Source of the DNA: Latilactobacillus curvatus JCM 1096 = DSM 20019
GTDB lineage: Bacteria; Bacillota; Bacilli; Lactobacillales; Lactobacillaceae
Length of the DNA stretch: 64,000 nucleotides
Direction of reading: 5' to 3'
Assembly (NCBI RefSeq): GCF_004101845.1
Contig: NZ_CP026116.1
Span: 1,612,001-1,676,000, forward strand
The notes under the pieces were generated by a model, which was not told the DNA's origin, did not search any database, and saw nothing but the letters and a program-made list of their open reading frames with translations. This document shows positions 1-7,872 of the stretch, piece after piece. A program made the position numbers and the translations under genes. Positions within the stretch are counted from its first letter, which is position 1. Each line of letters opens with the position of its first letter.

Positions 1-128
1 AAGTCTTTTTCTACAGTGATGTATGCAGGTGCGGTTTTATCAATTATTATAGGTTGTTCTATAAATTTTATTAGAGCAGAGAGACATGCGAATTCGAAAG
101 CTTTTCCATTCAACGATTGATTTGCCAT
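1..128 (-). CDS. N-terminal fragment of a probable type II restriction endonuclease (runs off the window)
   Basis: A reading frame on the minus strand starts at the ATG at 128 and stays open to the window edge (42 codons). It has a good ribosome binding site (AAGGGG, about 8 nt upstream). The peptide begins MANQSLNGKAFEFACLSALI, a 'NGKAFE' opening that resembles some type II endonucleases, from memory only. The main argument is context: it is divergent from a C5-cytosine methyltransferase 117 bp away, the usual layout of a restriction-modification pair. No catalytic motif lies in the visible part, so the function is inferred. Confidence 0.5.
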   Translation of the reverse strand, partial: MANQSLNGKAFEFACLSALIKFIEQPIIIDKTAPAYITVEKD

Positions 129-245
129 AATTAACCCCTTATTAATAAAAGTATTGTCCTGTACATTATGTAACAAATATTAGAACTGGCCAAGTTAAAT
201 ATAATATGTTACCATAAAATAACGAACTATATGGAGGACTGAAGT
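129..245. promoter_or_regulatory. Divergent promoter region of the restriction-modification pair
   Basis: The gap between the two divergent genes holds a TATAAT box at 200-205 reading toward the methyltransferase, whose ribosome binding site is TGGAGG. A TGGCCA palindrome lies at 187-192, just upstream of that box. On the other strand TTGTTA followed 17 nt later by TACTTT could serve the endonuclease. No separate controller-protein gene is visible. Confidence 0.4.
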
Positions 246-1466
246 ATGAGTACGTTTATATCTGCAGCAACATTAGATCCTGATGAAGTGAGAAGTATTT
301 TATTGAATAAAATTAATGAAGAACGTGAAAAAATACAAATAAGTAGCGATGAGGATGATCTAATAAAGAACATTAGATTAATGAATAGGAAATTCAATGT
401 AGTTAGTCTATTCTCGGGAGCTGGTGGTCTGGATTTAGGATTGGAACTTGCTGGTTTAGATGTTAATAAAGGTAGTATAAGTGTTGATGAAGCACTTAAA
501 GAAAGAAATTCATTTGAAGATATTCGTAAAGATAGTATTTTTAATACGGTGTATTCAAATGATCTATTTACTGAAGCAAACGAAACATATATTCAGAATT
601 TTCAAGAAGGTATCTTTAAACACAGTAAAGACATACGTCAGGTTTCAAATTTTCCTAATTGTCAAATAATGGTCGGAGGATTTCCGTGTCCTGGATTTAG
701 TGCAGCAGGACCGCGATTAATTGATGATCCAAGGAATTTCTTATATGTACATTTTATTCGTGCATTATTAGAAACGCAGCCAGAATTTTTTGTAGCCGAA
801 AATGTGAAAGGGCTGATGACTCTAGCAAAAGGTGAAGTATTTAGACAGGTAGTCCAGGATTTTGCATCTGCAGGATATGATGTACAAGCTCATCTTGTAA
901 ATTCAAGAGATTATGGTGTACCACAATTAAGAGAACGAGTTATTTTAATCGGCACGCATAAAGATAAAATTAAAGACAACTATGACTGGAGCTACAATCT
1001 TCCAGACCCAACTCATGGAGAGAATAAGATTCCGTTTGTTACGTTACGTGATGCAATAGGGGATTTACCAACAGATCCAGAAGATGTATATGATGGTGGT
1101 TTTTCATCAATGTATATGTCTCGTAATAGGAAGAAAGGTTGGGATGAACAGTCCTTTACTATTCAGGCCAGTGGCAGACAGGCACCTATGTGGCCTGGTG
1201 GGAAACCTATGGTTAAGGTAGAAAAAGATTTATGGAGGTTTTCAGGGGAAATAAACAGAAGACTGAGTGTAAGGGAAGTAGCGCGTATACAGACGTTTCC
1301 CGATTGGTTCTCATTTAGTGATGGAGGGAAGAGTACAGTACAAAAAAATAATAGACTTAATTTACAATATAAACAAATTGGTAATGCTGTTCCAGTTCAA
1401 TTGGCAAGAACTATTTTGAGACCAATAGCACAATTTTTAAATGATCACCCAGAATTGTCAGAGTAA
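246..1466 (+). CDS. DNA (cytosine-5-)-methyltransferase of a type II restriction-modification system
   Basis: This 406-residue protein transfers a methyl group from S-adenosylmethionine to carbon 5 of cytosine and would protect the host from the divergently encoded endonuclease. The C5-methyltransferase motifs appear in order: SAM-binding NVVSLFSGAGGLD (residues 51-63), the catalytic Pro-Cys in GGFPCPGFSAAG (Cys 148), AENV (184-187), QLRERVILIG (227-236), and near the C-terminus RLSVREVARIQTFPDW and QIGNAVPVQ. Two parts are non-standard: about 50 residues precede motif I, and about 60 charged residues lie between motifs I and IV. The gene is more AT-rich than its neighbours and uses ATA and AGA freely, which suggests transfer. 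The recognition sequence cannot be read from the protein. Confidence 0.93.
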   Translation: MSTFISAATLDPDEVRSILLNKINEEREKIQISSDEDDLIKNIRLMNRKFNVVSLFSGAGGLDLGLELAGLDVNKGSISVDEALKERNSFEDIRKDSIFNTVYSNDLFTEANETYIQNFQEGIFKHSKDIRQVSNFPNCQIMVGGFPCPGFSAAGPRLIDDPRNFLYVHFIRALLETQPEFFVAENVKGLMTLAKGEVFRQVVQDFASAGYDVQAHLVNSRDYGVPQLRERVILIGTHKDKIKDNYDWSYNLPDPTHGENKIPFVTLRDAIGDLPTDPEDVYDGGFSSMYMSRNRKKGWDEQSFTIQASGRQAPMWPGGKPMVKVEKDLWRFSGEINRRLSVREVARIQTFPDWFSFSDGGKSTVQKNNRLNLQYKQIGNAVPVQLARTILRPIAQFLNDHPELSE

Positions 1467-1481
1467 TTTAATTTTTATTTA

Positions 1482-1521
1482 GATTCTAGGTAACTAAGTT
1501 ATTAGTTACCTAGAATTTTTT
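1482..1521 (+). terminator. Rho-independent terminator after the methyltransferase
   Basis: A perfect 15-bp stem (ATTCTAGGTAACTAA, loop GTTA, complementary arm) is followed by a T run. It begins 16 nt after the methyltransferase stop. Confidence 0.88.
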
Positions 1522-1575
1522 GAATTCATAGTCTAATTAGACTGTACTATAAAAATCAGTTTCAGGAGGATTTTT

Positions 1576-2426
1576 ATGATGAAGTCAATTTTATTAGTCG
1601 GTCAGTCGAATATGGCTGGGCGGGGATTTATTCAAGATGTGCCGGGATTGCGGCACGAGCGCGTGAAGATGCTGCGCAATGGGCGCTGGCAAATGATGGC
1701 CGAACCGATTCATTTTGATCGGGAGGTTGCGGGTGTTGGTCCGGCTGCGTCATTTGCTGCGGCGTGGGTGCAAGCTCATCCTGATGAAGAATTGGGGTTA
1801 ATCCCCTGCGCGGAAGGTGGGAGCACCATCGATGAGTGGGCGAGCGACGAACTTTTGATGCGTCACGCGATTACTGAGGCGAAATTTGCACAGGAATCTA
1901 GTGAGTTAATCGGGGTGTTATGGCATCAAGGTGAAAGTGACAGTTTAAATGGTGGCTATCAAACGTATGCGGCCAAGTTGACGGCGGTCTTCAATCATTT
2001 ACGTGCAGCATTGGGCAACCTGATTTACCAATCATTGCGGGTCAATTGCCAGCCTTTTTAGGCAAAGTAGGGTTCGGCGCGAGCGCCACGGAATTTAACG
2101 AAATTAATCGCGAAATGGCGCAAGTTGTCGCGCAAGATCCACACAGTTATTTGGTCAACGCTTCCGAATTAACGGCTAACCCAGATGGGATTCACATTGA
2201 CGCGGCCTCGCAACGGCGTTTTGGTATTCGTTATTTCCAAGCTTTCGAACAGCATCAAGATGTTCCTGACGTCCTTGCAGATGAAGCGGTTCGACTAGAC
2301 CAACTCTATCAACGCCCAGAATCACAGCAGGAAAAGATGTACCGGTTGAGTCGCGATTTTGCGTTCGGTCAAATGAGTTATGCCGACTTTATTGTACAGC
2401 TGACAGGCAAGGAGACTGGCAAATGA
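1576..2426 (+). pseudogene. Sialate O-acetylesterase-like carbohydrate esterase, split by a frameshift
   Basis: The reading frame that starts at 1576 (AGGAGG ribosome binding site) encodes an SGNH-type esterase of the SASA family, which removes acetyl groups from sugars. Visible are block I GQSNMAG near residue 9, WHQGESD near residue 116 of the family core, and DGIH near the end for the catalytic Asp-His. The first frame stops at 2061, while a second frame (read from about 2020 to 2426) continues the family sequence (PDLPIIAGQLPAFLG). One missing base near 2014-2018 in GGGCAACC explains the break; restoring it gives about 283 residues. It is either a true pseudogene or a sequencing error. 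The stop overlaps the next start in ATGA, so the two were probably co-transcribed. Confidence 0.8.
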
Positions 2427-2935
2427 TTCAATTTTTAATATTGGGATTACTAAAGAAAAAGCCGGGCGCGTATGGTTACGAATTATTGGCTGACATGGAA
2501 AGCCAATACTACGCTTTTTTCGTGAACTTCACGAAGGGCTCGTTTTACTATAACTTGCAGCAGCTGGCAGAAAAGGCACTGATCGAAAAAGTCGCGGACG
2601 ACGTGCCCGATAAGCGGGAAAAGAATCGCTATCAATTAACGGCCGCTGGCATAACGGCTTTTGAGCAACAATTTGCCCATTATGGTCGCCAGAATAAGCC
2701 GATTACGTTTCCGTTCTACACACCACTATTATTCACGGATCAAGTGACACCGGAACAGATGGATAAGCTGTTAAAAAGCCAAATCGAACAGACACAGGCT
2801 AAAATCCGTGCGATTGACGCGGCACTAGCCAATCCGGCTGACTTGCAACCGATGTTTATCAAGATGATGACTAATTCTAAACGGCATCATGAAGTTAATC
2901 TGGAATGGTTGCAAGAACAACTTGAAAATCAATAA
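2423..2935 (+). CDS. PadR family transcriptional regulator
   Basis: The 170-residue protein has the PadR winged-helix domain in its first about 85 residues (ILGLLKKKPGAYGYELL..., then GSFYYNLQQL), followed by a helical C-terminal half with TQAKIRAIDAALAN that would form the dimer interface (PF03551 plus a C-terminal helical part). Such proteins usually repress a neighbouring or stress-related operon. The start overlaps the stop of the broken esterase (ATGA), which suggests one transcript. Its target is not evident; no clear operator was seen upstream. Confidence 0.85.
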   Translation: MIQFLILGLLKKKPGAYGYELLADMESQYYAFFVNFTKGSFYYNLQQLAEKALIEKVADDVPDKREKNRYQLTAAGITAFEQQFAHYGRQNKPITFPFYTPLLFTDQVTPEQMDKLLKSQIEQTQAKIRAIDAALANPADLQPMFIKMMTNSKRHHEVNLEWLQEQLENQ

Positions 2936-2938
2936 CGC

Positions 2939-2975
2939 AAAAACCACCGTACTGTTTAGCAGTACGGTGGTTTTT
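2939..2975 (+). terminator. Rho-independent terminator after the PadR gene
   Basis: AAAACCACCGTACTG pairs with CAGTACGGTGGTTTT around a 5-nt loop, followed by T residues, directly after the padR-like stop. Confidence 0.92.
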
Positions 2976-3039
2976 AATTCAGTCGTTTATGAAAAGAATT
3001 CGTATAAATATACGCTAATACGTTCTTCAGTAATAAGGA

Positions 3040-3434
3040 TCAATCGTCTGGTTCGAAATTATTTCTGAATAAGAAGAATTGTCCGTTTAAAGACTCGTCA
3101 TGTTCGTAGTGATCAGAGATGATGAGGTCTGCGTCTTCGATCTAATCAGTGAACACAATTGAAGACCTGAACACATTTTGTAGATTTTTGGTAATCATCG
3201 TCGCTGCATAGAAATTTTTAGTGTATTGGATATTAATTTTTAAGGGTTTGATTTGGGGATTGTAGTCGAGCAAAAAGAAGAACATTTCGCTTAATAGAGT
3301 GCCCGTTGAATTCGCTGGTAATGTTGTGTAATGAGCCTTCTTTTCAGCTAAAAATTGATTTAAATGATCAATTTCTTGATAAGAATCAATATCGATTTGT
3401 TTGAACGTTGAGGCCGTGTCATTAAACATCACAA
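3040..3434 (-). pseudogene. C-terminal remnant of a probable Mga-like transcriptional regulator, with an in-frame amber codon
   Basis: On the minus strand a frame runs from the IS boundary at 3434 to a TGA at 3040-3042 and is interrupted once by TAG at 3142-3144. Read through, it gives about 130 residues ending SDHYEHDESLNGQFFLF and RNNFEPDD. The layout (helical part, then a segment with ADLIISDHY) recalls the PTS-EIIB-like C-terminal domain of Mga/PRD-type regulators, a tentative match. The N-terminal DNA-binding part is missing because the frame runs straight into the IS3 end, so the ATG at 3432 is probably not a real start. The residue at the amber codon would fit Gln (CAG to TAG). Confidence 0.5.
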
Positions 3435-3705
3435 GGCTCCTATGATGGAATTACGGACAAACTGTTCGATATAATACATCATAAAGGAGCTTTTTATTAT
3501 GGCAATTAAATATTCAAATGAATTTAAAGAATCGATTGTTAGCTTAAGTCAGACTGGCCGTTCGGCCAACTCACTGGCTAAAGAATACAACGTCAGTGTT
3601 TCAACGATCACTAAGTGGATTAAACAAGCTGATCCTAACAACACTAAAGTGTTATCATCAAATGAACGTGCTCTGATTAAAGAAAATAAACGGTTAAAAG
3701 AAGAA
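3435..3705 (+). mobile_element. Truncated IS3-family element (left end and most of orfA)
   Basis: The inverted repeat beginning GGCTCCTATGATGG and the first about 69 codons of orfA (start 3499) match the element at 59185-60485 almost base for base. After the codons for RLKEE (3705) the sequence departs and runs in frame into unrelated coding sequence. The whole orfB and right end are gone. It therefore marks a deletion that started inside the element and ate into the neighbouring gene. Confidence 0.88.
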
Positions 3706-3768
3706 ACAATAGGGGCTTTAGAAGTGTATAGCAATATGCTCCTATGTCAATAAATGGCACATCTTTTT

Positions 3769-4536
3769 CTAAACACTCGTTCTAATTCTGTCGGAATTAA
3801 ACCAACTGATGTAATTTGAGGTTCGGATTACCAAGTCCTCAAAATTGGAAAAAGTTGTTTGAAAGGCAAACTCTCTCTTCAACAATGAGTGAAAAGCTTC
3901 AATTGGCCCATTATCATAAGGATAACCTTGTTTTGAGTATGAGTGGCTAATCTGATGCCGTTCAAGTAAAGTTTCAACTTCGTTGCTGGTGTACTGTGAA
4001 CCCATGTCAGAGTGAAAATATTGTGGCTTTTGATGATATTCAAGCGCCTGATTAATCGTTTCTACAACTAACGTCGCCTCCATCTGACGACCAATCTTGA
4101 AAGCAAGAACTTGATGAACCTTTGGTTCGTAAATAGAACTGAGATAAACCCAGGTTCCTGGACGTAATTCCAAATAAGTAATGTCAGCACGCCATATCCT
4201 TGCATTGGGCTGGTGCTTGATTAAATTGGGGCGTTGTGAATGATCCACATGAGTGCCAGGTTTTTTAAATCGCCGATTCATTAAAGAGTGAATCTCCATT
4301 TCCCTCATTAATCGTAAAATTCGTTTTGACCCAACACAGATGCCTGACTTGCGAAGCACCATCGTTATTCGTGGATAACCATAGGCACGATAATTATTTT
4401 CCCAAATCAATTTAATTTTTTCTTTGAGTTGATTATCAACACGTTCGTGTTGACTAGGTTGATATCTTTTCCAATGGTAATAGGTGCTGCGCGGTAATTT
4501 CAGTGCCGAAAGAATAATTGATAAGCGGTGTCGCAA
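3769..4536 (-). CDS. IS3-family transposase orfB (integrase core)
   Basis: The 255-residue frame holds an HTH_21-like N-terminal region and an rve integrase core. Catalytic DDE residues can be read in WRADITYL, FHSDMGSQYTS and NGPIEAFHSLLKRE. In IS3 elements orfB is normally made as an OrfAB fusion by a -1 ribosomal frameshift near the end of orfA, so the ATG at 4536 is only a formal start. The C-terminus ends WFNSDRIRTSV, somewhat early for the family. Confidence 0.85.
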   Translation of the reverse strand: MRHRLSIILSALKLPRSTYYHWKRYQPSQHERVDNQLKEKIKLIWENNYRAYGYPRITMVLRKSGICVGSKRILRLMREMEIHSLMNRRFKKPGTHVDHSQRPNLIKHQPNARIWRADITYLELRPGTWVYLSSIYEPKVHQVLAFKIGRQMEATLVVETINQALEYHQKPQYFHSDMGSQYTSNEVETLLERHQISHSYSKQGYPYDNGPIEAFHSLLKREFAFQTTFSNFEDLVIRTSNYISWFNSDRIRTSV

Positions 4537-4574
4537 TAACTGATCTTCTATGAAGACAAGGCAATTAATTCGTC

Positions 4575-4838
4575 CTAATGCTTTCCCAGTAACACCGCCG
4601 CAGCTTTTAAAATTTCGAGTTCCTCCTTTAATCGCTGATTTTCCTTTTGAAGTTGTTTGAATTCTTTGGACGTTACTTCAGTACCGTCTTCTAGCTCAAC
4701 TGATTTAGCGCCTTTAACCCAGTTATGAATTGCGGCTGGAGAAACACCGTATTCCTCGGAAAGCGAGCGAATAGATCTTTTCTCTTCACGATGCATCTTC
4801 ACAATGCTGGCTTTAAAATCATCTTGATATCGTTTCAT
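4575..4838 (-). CDS. IS3-family transposase orfA (helix-turn-helix)
   Basis: This 87-residue protein begins MKRYQDDFKASIVKMHREEK and contains a homeodomain-like helix-turn-helix (SIRSLSEEYGVSPAAIHNWVK) followed by a leucine-zipper coiled coil (EFKQLQKENQRLKEELEILK), the classic OrfA layout. OrfA binds the terminal repeats and, as part of OrfAB, directs transposition of the 1180-bp element. Confidence 0.88.
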   Translation of the reverse strand: MKRYQDDFKASIVKMHREEKRSIRSLSEEYGVSPAAIHNWVKGAKSVELEDGTEVTSKEFKQLQKENQRLKEELEILKAAAVLLGKH

Positions 4839-4976
4839 TGGAATGCTCCTATCTTGTTTTATTAATTATGGCACAACTGTTCAGAAATTTATGTACCAAA
4901 TACTAGGATAGGAGCAATACGATAAAGGTACCAACGCAGAAACATGCTAAATTTGTAACGGTGTATGTGGAATTTT

Positions 4977-5030
4977 AAAAAAGACATCTAGCCTATTAGA
5001 CTTTTATGGCTAATAGGTTAGATGTCTTTT
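4977..5030. terminator. Strong hairpin terminator
   Basis: AAAGACATCTAGCCTATTAG pairs with a matching arm near 5008-5030 with one mismatch and a short loop; both sides carry A/T runs, so it could work in both directions. It sits directly behind the stop of the gene remnant. Confidence 0.85.
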
Positions 5031-5120
5031 GGTTAGAGGTTGTTACCAGTAGTAAATTAAATGATTATGGAAAATAAAGGTTAGTAATAAAAGGTTGTAT
5101 CTAATAGGCTGTTAGTAAAA

Positions 5121-5136
5121 TGTTTTACGTGAAACA
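5121..5136. promoter_or_regulatory. parS-like ParB binding site
   Basis: TGTTTTACGTGAAACA differs at one position from the ParB/Spo0J centromere consensus TGTTTCACGTGAAACA. It lies in intergenic DNA, about 90 bp upstream of the metal transporter promoter. No other site this close was noticed in the window. In Firmicutes such sites cluster around the replication origin. Confidence 0.6.
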
Positions 5137-5189
5137 TTCTAAGCCATCGTTCCACAGAAATCCCGAAAAGTTAGCCTAAACTAAAATAT

Positions 5190-5245
5190 TTGTTAATTCC
5201 ATTAAAATCATGTATGCTGTATTGAGAAAAGTTAGGTTTACCTAA
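5190..5245 (+). promoter_or_regulatory. Promoter and DtxR/MntR-like operator of the metal ABC operon
   Basis: TTGTTA (5190-5195) and an extended -10 TGTATGCT (TATGCT at 5213-5218) are 17 nt apart. The palindrome TTAGGTTTACCTAA (5232-5245) covers the expected start of transcription. A related half-palindrome TTAGCCTAA lies upstream at 5171. The arms match DtxR/MntR-type operators, so metal-dependent repression is likely. The regulator gene is not in the window. Confidence 0.72.
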
Positions 5246-5262
5246 AAGAATGGAGGCTCTTT

Positions 5263-6003
5263 ATGTTATCAGTTAAGAACCTCACCGTTGCTTACGATGA
5301 CACACCAGTATTTACTGATGTTGCCGTTCAGTTTGACGCAGGCAAAATCACTGGCATCATTGGACCAAACGGTGCAGGCAAATCAACTCTGATTAAAGCA
5401 ATATTAGGGTTGGTTAAGGCACGGCAAGGCTCAGTTTTATATCAAGATCGACCAATGCGCGCAGTCCAGAAGCAAGTCGCATACGTTGAACAGCGTAAAG
5501 ATTTGGATTTAAATTTTCCAATTAACGTTTTTGACGTGGTGCTAACGGGCACGTATGGCAAGTTAGGCTTATTTCGCGATCCGGGTAAAAAGGCAAAACA
5601 AGCCAGTTGTGCGGCACTTGAACAAGTATCGCTCAGCGAATTTGCGCAACGCCAAATTGGCCAGTTGTCAGGTGGACAATTGCAGCGGGTTTTCGTTGCA
5701 CGCGCCATCGTCCAAGAAGCGGATATTATTATTTTAGATGAACCGTTTGTTGGGATTGATTTACAGAGTGAGACCGCGATCATGGCAATCATGAAACAGT
5801 GGCGTGATGCGGGTAAAACAATCATTGTCATTCATCACGATTTGAATAAAGTATCGCAATATTTCGATGATTTAGTGGTGATGAACCACGGCATCGTCGA
5901 TTATGGACCAACTGAAAAAGTTTATAATGCGCAAAACATTGAGCGTGCTTTTAGTGCGGACTTATCCGCTGTCTTGTTTGATGCACAGGAGGTGGCAAAA
6001 TGA
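5263..6003 (+). CDS. Metal (Mn/Zn/Fe) ABC transporter, ATP-binding protein
   Basis: This 246-residue ATPase powers uptake of a divalent metal. It has Walker A GPNGAGKST near residue 35, the signature LSGGQ near residue 139, and Walker B IIILDEPFVGID near residue 158, with the switch His in VIHHDL. It resembles MntB/PsaB/ZnuC-type subunits. The start has a GGAGG ribosome binding site. It overlaps the permease gene by 4 bp (ATGA), and the substrate-binding protein follows. The DtxR/MntR-like operator upstream favours manganese or iron over zinc, but the substrate is an inference. Confidence 0.9.
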   Translation: MLSVKNLTVAYDDTPVFTDVAVQFDAGKITGIIGPNGAGKSTLIKAILGLVKARQGSVLYQDRPMRAVQKQVAYVEQRKDLDLNFPINVFDVVLTGTYGKLGLFRDPGKKAKQASCAALEQVSLSEFAQRQIGQLSGGQLQRVFVARAIVQEADIIILDEPFVGIDLQSETAIMAIMKQWRDAGKTIIVIHHDLNKVSQYFDDLVVMNHGIVDYGPTEKVYNAQNIERAFSADLSAVLFDAQEVAK

Positions 6004-6854
6004 CGAGTATTCCAGCTTTTATTAGTGCGTTGGGTCGTTATGAATTCTTGCAGAGTGCGTTGCTGACCGCCGTAATGGTCGGCATCATGTCTGGCATTGT
6101 CGGGAGTTTCATCATTTTGCGCGGGATGTCGTTGATGGGTGACGCGATTTCACATGCGGTGTTACCGGGTGTCGCAGTGGCGTACATGTTGGGAATTAAT
6201 GTGCTGGTTGGCGCATCTGTATTTGGTATTTTAGCGGCGGTCTTAATCGGCTTTGTCGCAACACATAGTAAAATTAAGACGGATACTTCGATTGGGGTCG
6301 TCTTTAGTGCCTTTTATGCGCTTGGGTTTATCCTGATTTCGATGGCCGAAAGTGCAACCAACTTACATCATATTTTATTCGGGAACATTCTCGCCGTCAG
6401 TGATAGCGACATTATGAGTACGGCGATTGTCTTAGGCTTAGTGATCTTATTCGTCTCATTCTTCTACAAAGAATTATTGATTACCTCGTTTGATGAAACC
6501 TATGCGAAAACATATGGGTTAAAAACGCAGGTGCTACATTACGGCTTAATGTTGGTGCTAACCTTAGTCACGGTTTCAGCCCTACAAACGGTCGGGATTA
6601 TTTTGGTCGTTGCGATGTTGATTACCCCAGCAGCCACCGCCTTTTTATGGACGGATCGCTTAGTGACGATGCTCTTCTTATCGGCTGGGATTGGTGCTGT
6701 GTCAGCAATCAGTGGATTGTACTTCAGTTACACATTGAACTGGGCATCTGGTCCGGCGATTGTTCTGATGGCAGCCGTGCTCTTTGCCATTTCATTCATC
6801 TGCGCGCCTAAGCAAGGTTTCCTTAAGTGGCGCAAAGGAGGACGACCAGCATGA
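6000..6854 (+). CDS. Metal ABC transporter, permease (ABC-3 family)
   Basis: The 284-residue protein is strongly hydrophobic, with about eight membrane segments. It shows the ABC-3 family signature MSLMGDAISHAVLPGVAVAY (residues about 43-62), where His/Asp residues line the metal path of MntC/ZnuB-type permeases. It overlaps both neighbours: start within the ATPase stop (ATGA) and stop within the start of the binding-protein gene (ATGA at 6851). The three genes thus form a tightly coupled operon. Confidence 0.9.
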   Translation: MTSIPAFISALGRYEFLQSALLTAVMVGIMSGIVGSFIILRGMSLMGDAISHAVLPGVAVAYMLGINVLVGASVFGILAAVLIGFVATHSKIKTDTSIGVVFSAFYALGFILISMAESATNLHHILFGNILAVSDSDIMSTAIVLGLVILFVSFFYKELLITSFDETYAKTYGLKTQVLHYGLMLVLTLVTVSALQTVGIILVVAMLITPAATAFLWTDRLVTMLFLSAGIGAVSAISGLYFSYTLNWASGPAIVLMAAVLFAISFICAPKQGFLKWRKGGRPA

Positions 6855-7795
6855 AAAAAATGATTGTGACGTTAATTGCAGTTTTTGGTTTGGTGGGTGG
6901 TGTGTATGGTTTCATCCAGCACCGCGCCCAATCTAAACAACAACAAACGAACCAGCAGACTAAATTACGTGTAGTGACCACGAATTCGATTCTTGAAGAT
7001 ATGGTCCATAATGTTGGTCAAGACCACATTGAACTTTACAGTATTGTGAAACGGGGAACTGACCCGCATGAATATGAACCGCAACCGACGGATATTTCAA
7101 AAGCGACTGATGCGGATGTGATTTTTCATAACGGGTTAAATCTCGAAACGGGTGGCAATGGTTGGTTTAGAAAACTTGTTAAGATCGCGCATAAGCAATT
7201 CGAAAAGGATGTTTTCGCTGCTAGCAAAGGAATTCAGGTGCAACATTTGACAACTAACCAAACAGAACCCGATCCACACGCATGGTTGGATTTGGCGAAC
7301 GGTATTCAATACGTTGAAAACATTACGAAAGCGCTGCAGACCAAAGATCCAGCGCACGCTGATGATTACCGCAAAAATGCGGATCGCTACACTGCACGTT
7401 TGCGCAAATTGCATACTGATGCGCAAACTAAATTCGCCGATATTCCAGCTAATCAGCGGGTCTTGGTGACTTCAGAAGGCGCCTTTAAGTATTTTGGTAA
7501 GGCCTATCAGGTCACACCGGTTTACATTTGGGAAATTAATACTGAGTCGCAAGGCACACCTGAACAGATGAAGACGGTTCTTGCAAAAATTGCAGATTCA
7601 GATGTTAAGCATCTGTTTGTTGAGAGTTCTGTTTCGCCGAAATCAATGGAAAAAGTTGCTCAGGAAACTGGGTTACCAATTTATGCGAAAATTTTTACAG
7701 ACTCACTCGCGCAAAGAGGGAAGCAAGGTGACACTTACTATACGATGATGAAGTGGAACCTAGATAAGATTCATGATGGCTTAGTCGGTCAATAA
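6851..7795 (+). CDS. Metal ABC transporter, substrate-binding protein (ZnuA/MntA type)
   Basis: The start at 6851 is chosen because AAAGGAGG lies 7 nt upstream; an earlier in-frame start would add 8 residues within the permease gene. The 314-residue product captures metal outside the cell. Likely ligands are His in GTDPHEYEPQ, His in DPHAWLDLAN, Glu in VTSEGAFKYF and Asp in IFTDSLAQ, the His-His-Glu-Asp set of the family. The N-terminus MKKMIVTLIAVFGLVGGVYG is a membrane segment without the lipobox Cys usual in Gram-positive homologues, so the protein is probably held by an uncleaved anchor. The His-rich loop typical of zinc-specific ZnuA is absent, which favours manganese. Confidence 0.9.
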   Translation: MKKMIVTLIAVFGLVGGVYGFIQHRAQSKQQQTNQQTKLRVVTTNSILEDMVHNVGQDHIELYSIVKRGTDPHEYEPQPTDISKATDADVIFHNGLNLETGGNGWFRKLVKIAHKQFEKDVFAASKGIQVQHLTTNQTEPDPHAWLDLANGIQYVENITKALQTKDPAHADDYRKNADRYTARLRKLHTDAQTKFADIPANQRVLVTSEGAFKYFGKAYQVTPVYIWEINTESQGTPEQMKTVLAKIADSDVKHLFVESSVSPKSMEKVAQETGLPIYAKIFTDSLAQRGKQGDTYYTMMKWNLDKIHDGLVGQ

Positions 7796-7815
7796 AAAGA
7801 TAATTTTTAGCAATT

Positions 7816-7869
7816 AAAAAAGCGGGTGCTTAGACAAAAATAAATTTGTCTAAGCACCCGCTTTTTTTG
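7816..7869. terminator. Bidirectional terminator between the metal operon and the GT8 gene
   Basis: AAAGCGGGTGCTTAGACAAA pairs with its complement around a short AT loop, with A and T runs on both sides. Two convergent genes end here, so it can serve both. Confidence 0.93.
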
Positions 7870-7872
7870 TAG

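Larger units (their letters stand above)
3737..4916 (-). mobile_element. Complete IS3-family insertion sequence, 1180 bp, IS1163-like
   Basis: The ends carry inverted repeats that read TGCTCCTAT then, 10 nt further in, a (T/C)-variant of GGTACA; the copies face each other at 3737 and 4916. A 3-bp ATA repeat flanks the element at 3734-3736 and 4917-4919. It contains orfA and orfB on the minus strand, both intact. The length and L. sakei context fit IS1163 as I remember it; the name needs a check against ISfinder. Confidence 0.85.
3706..4978 (+). pseudogene. C-terminal remnant of an unknown gene, interrupted by an IS3 element
   Basis: If the element at 3737-4916 and one copy of the ATA target repeat are removed, the flanks join into an open frame (GALEVYSN, then TIKVPTQKHAKFVTVYVEF and a TAA at 4976-4978). 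A strong terminator follows at once, as expected for a real gene end. Only about 30 residues are left, too few to identify the family. Its 5' part was lost when the older IS3 copy deleted into it. Confidence 0.55.

Noticed and set aside
4501..4574. Gap between orfA and orfB of the 1180-bp IS as a sign of damage
   Set aside because: IS3 elements normally join these frames by ribosomal frameshifting; both frames are otherwise open.
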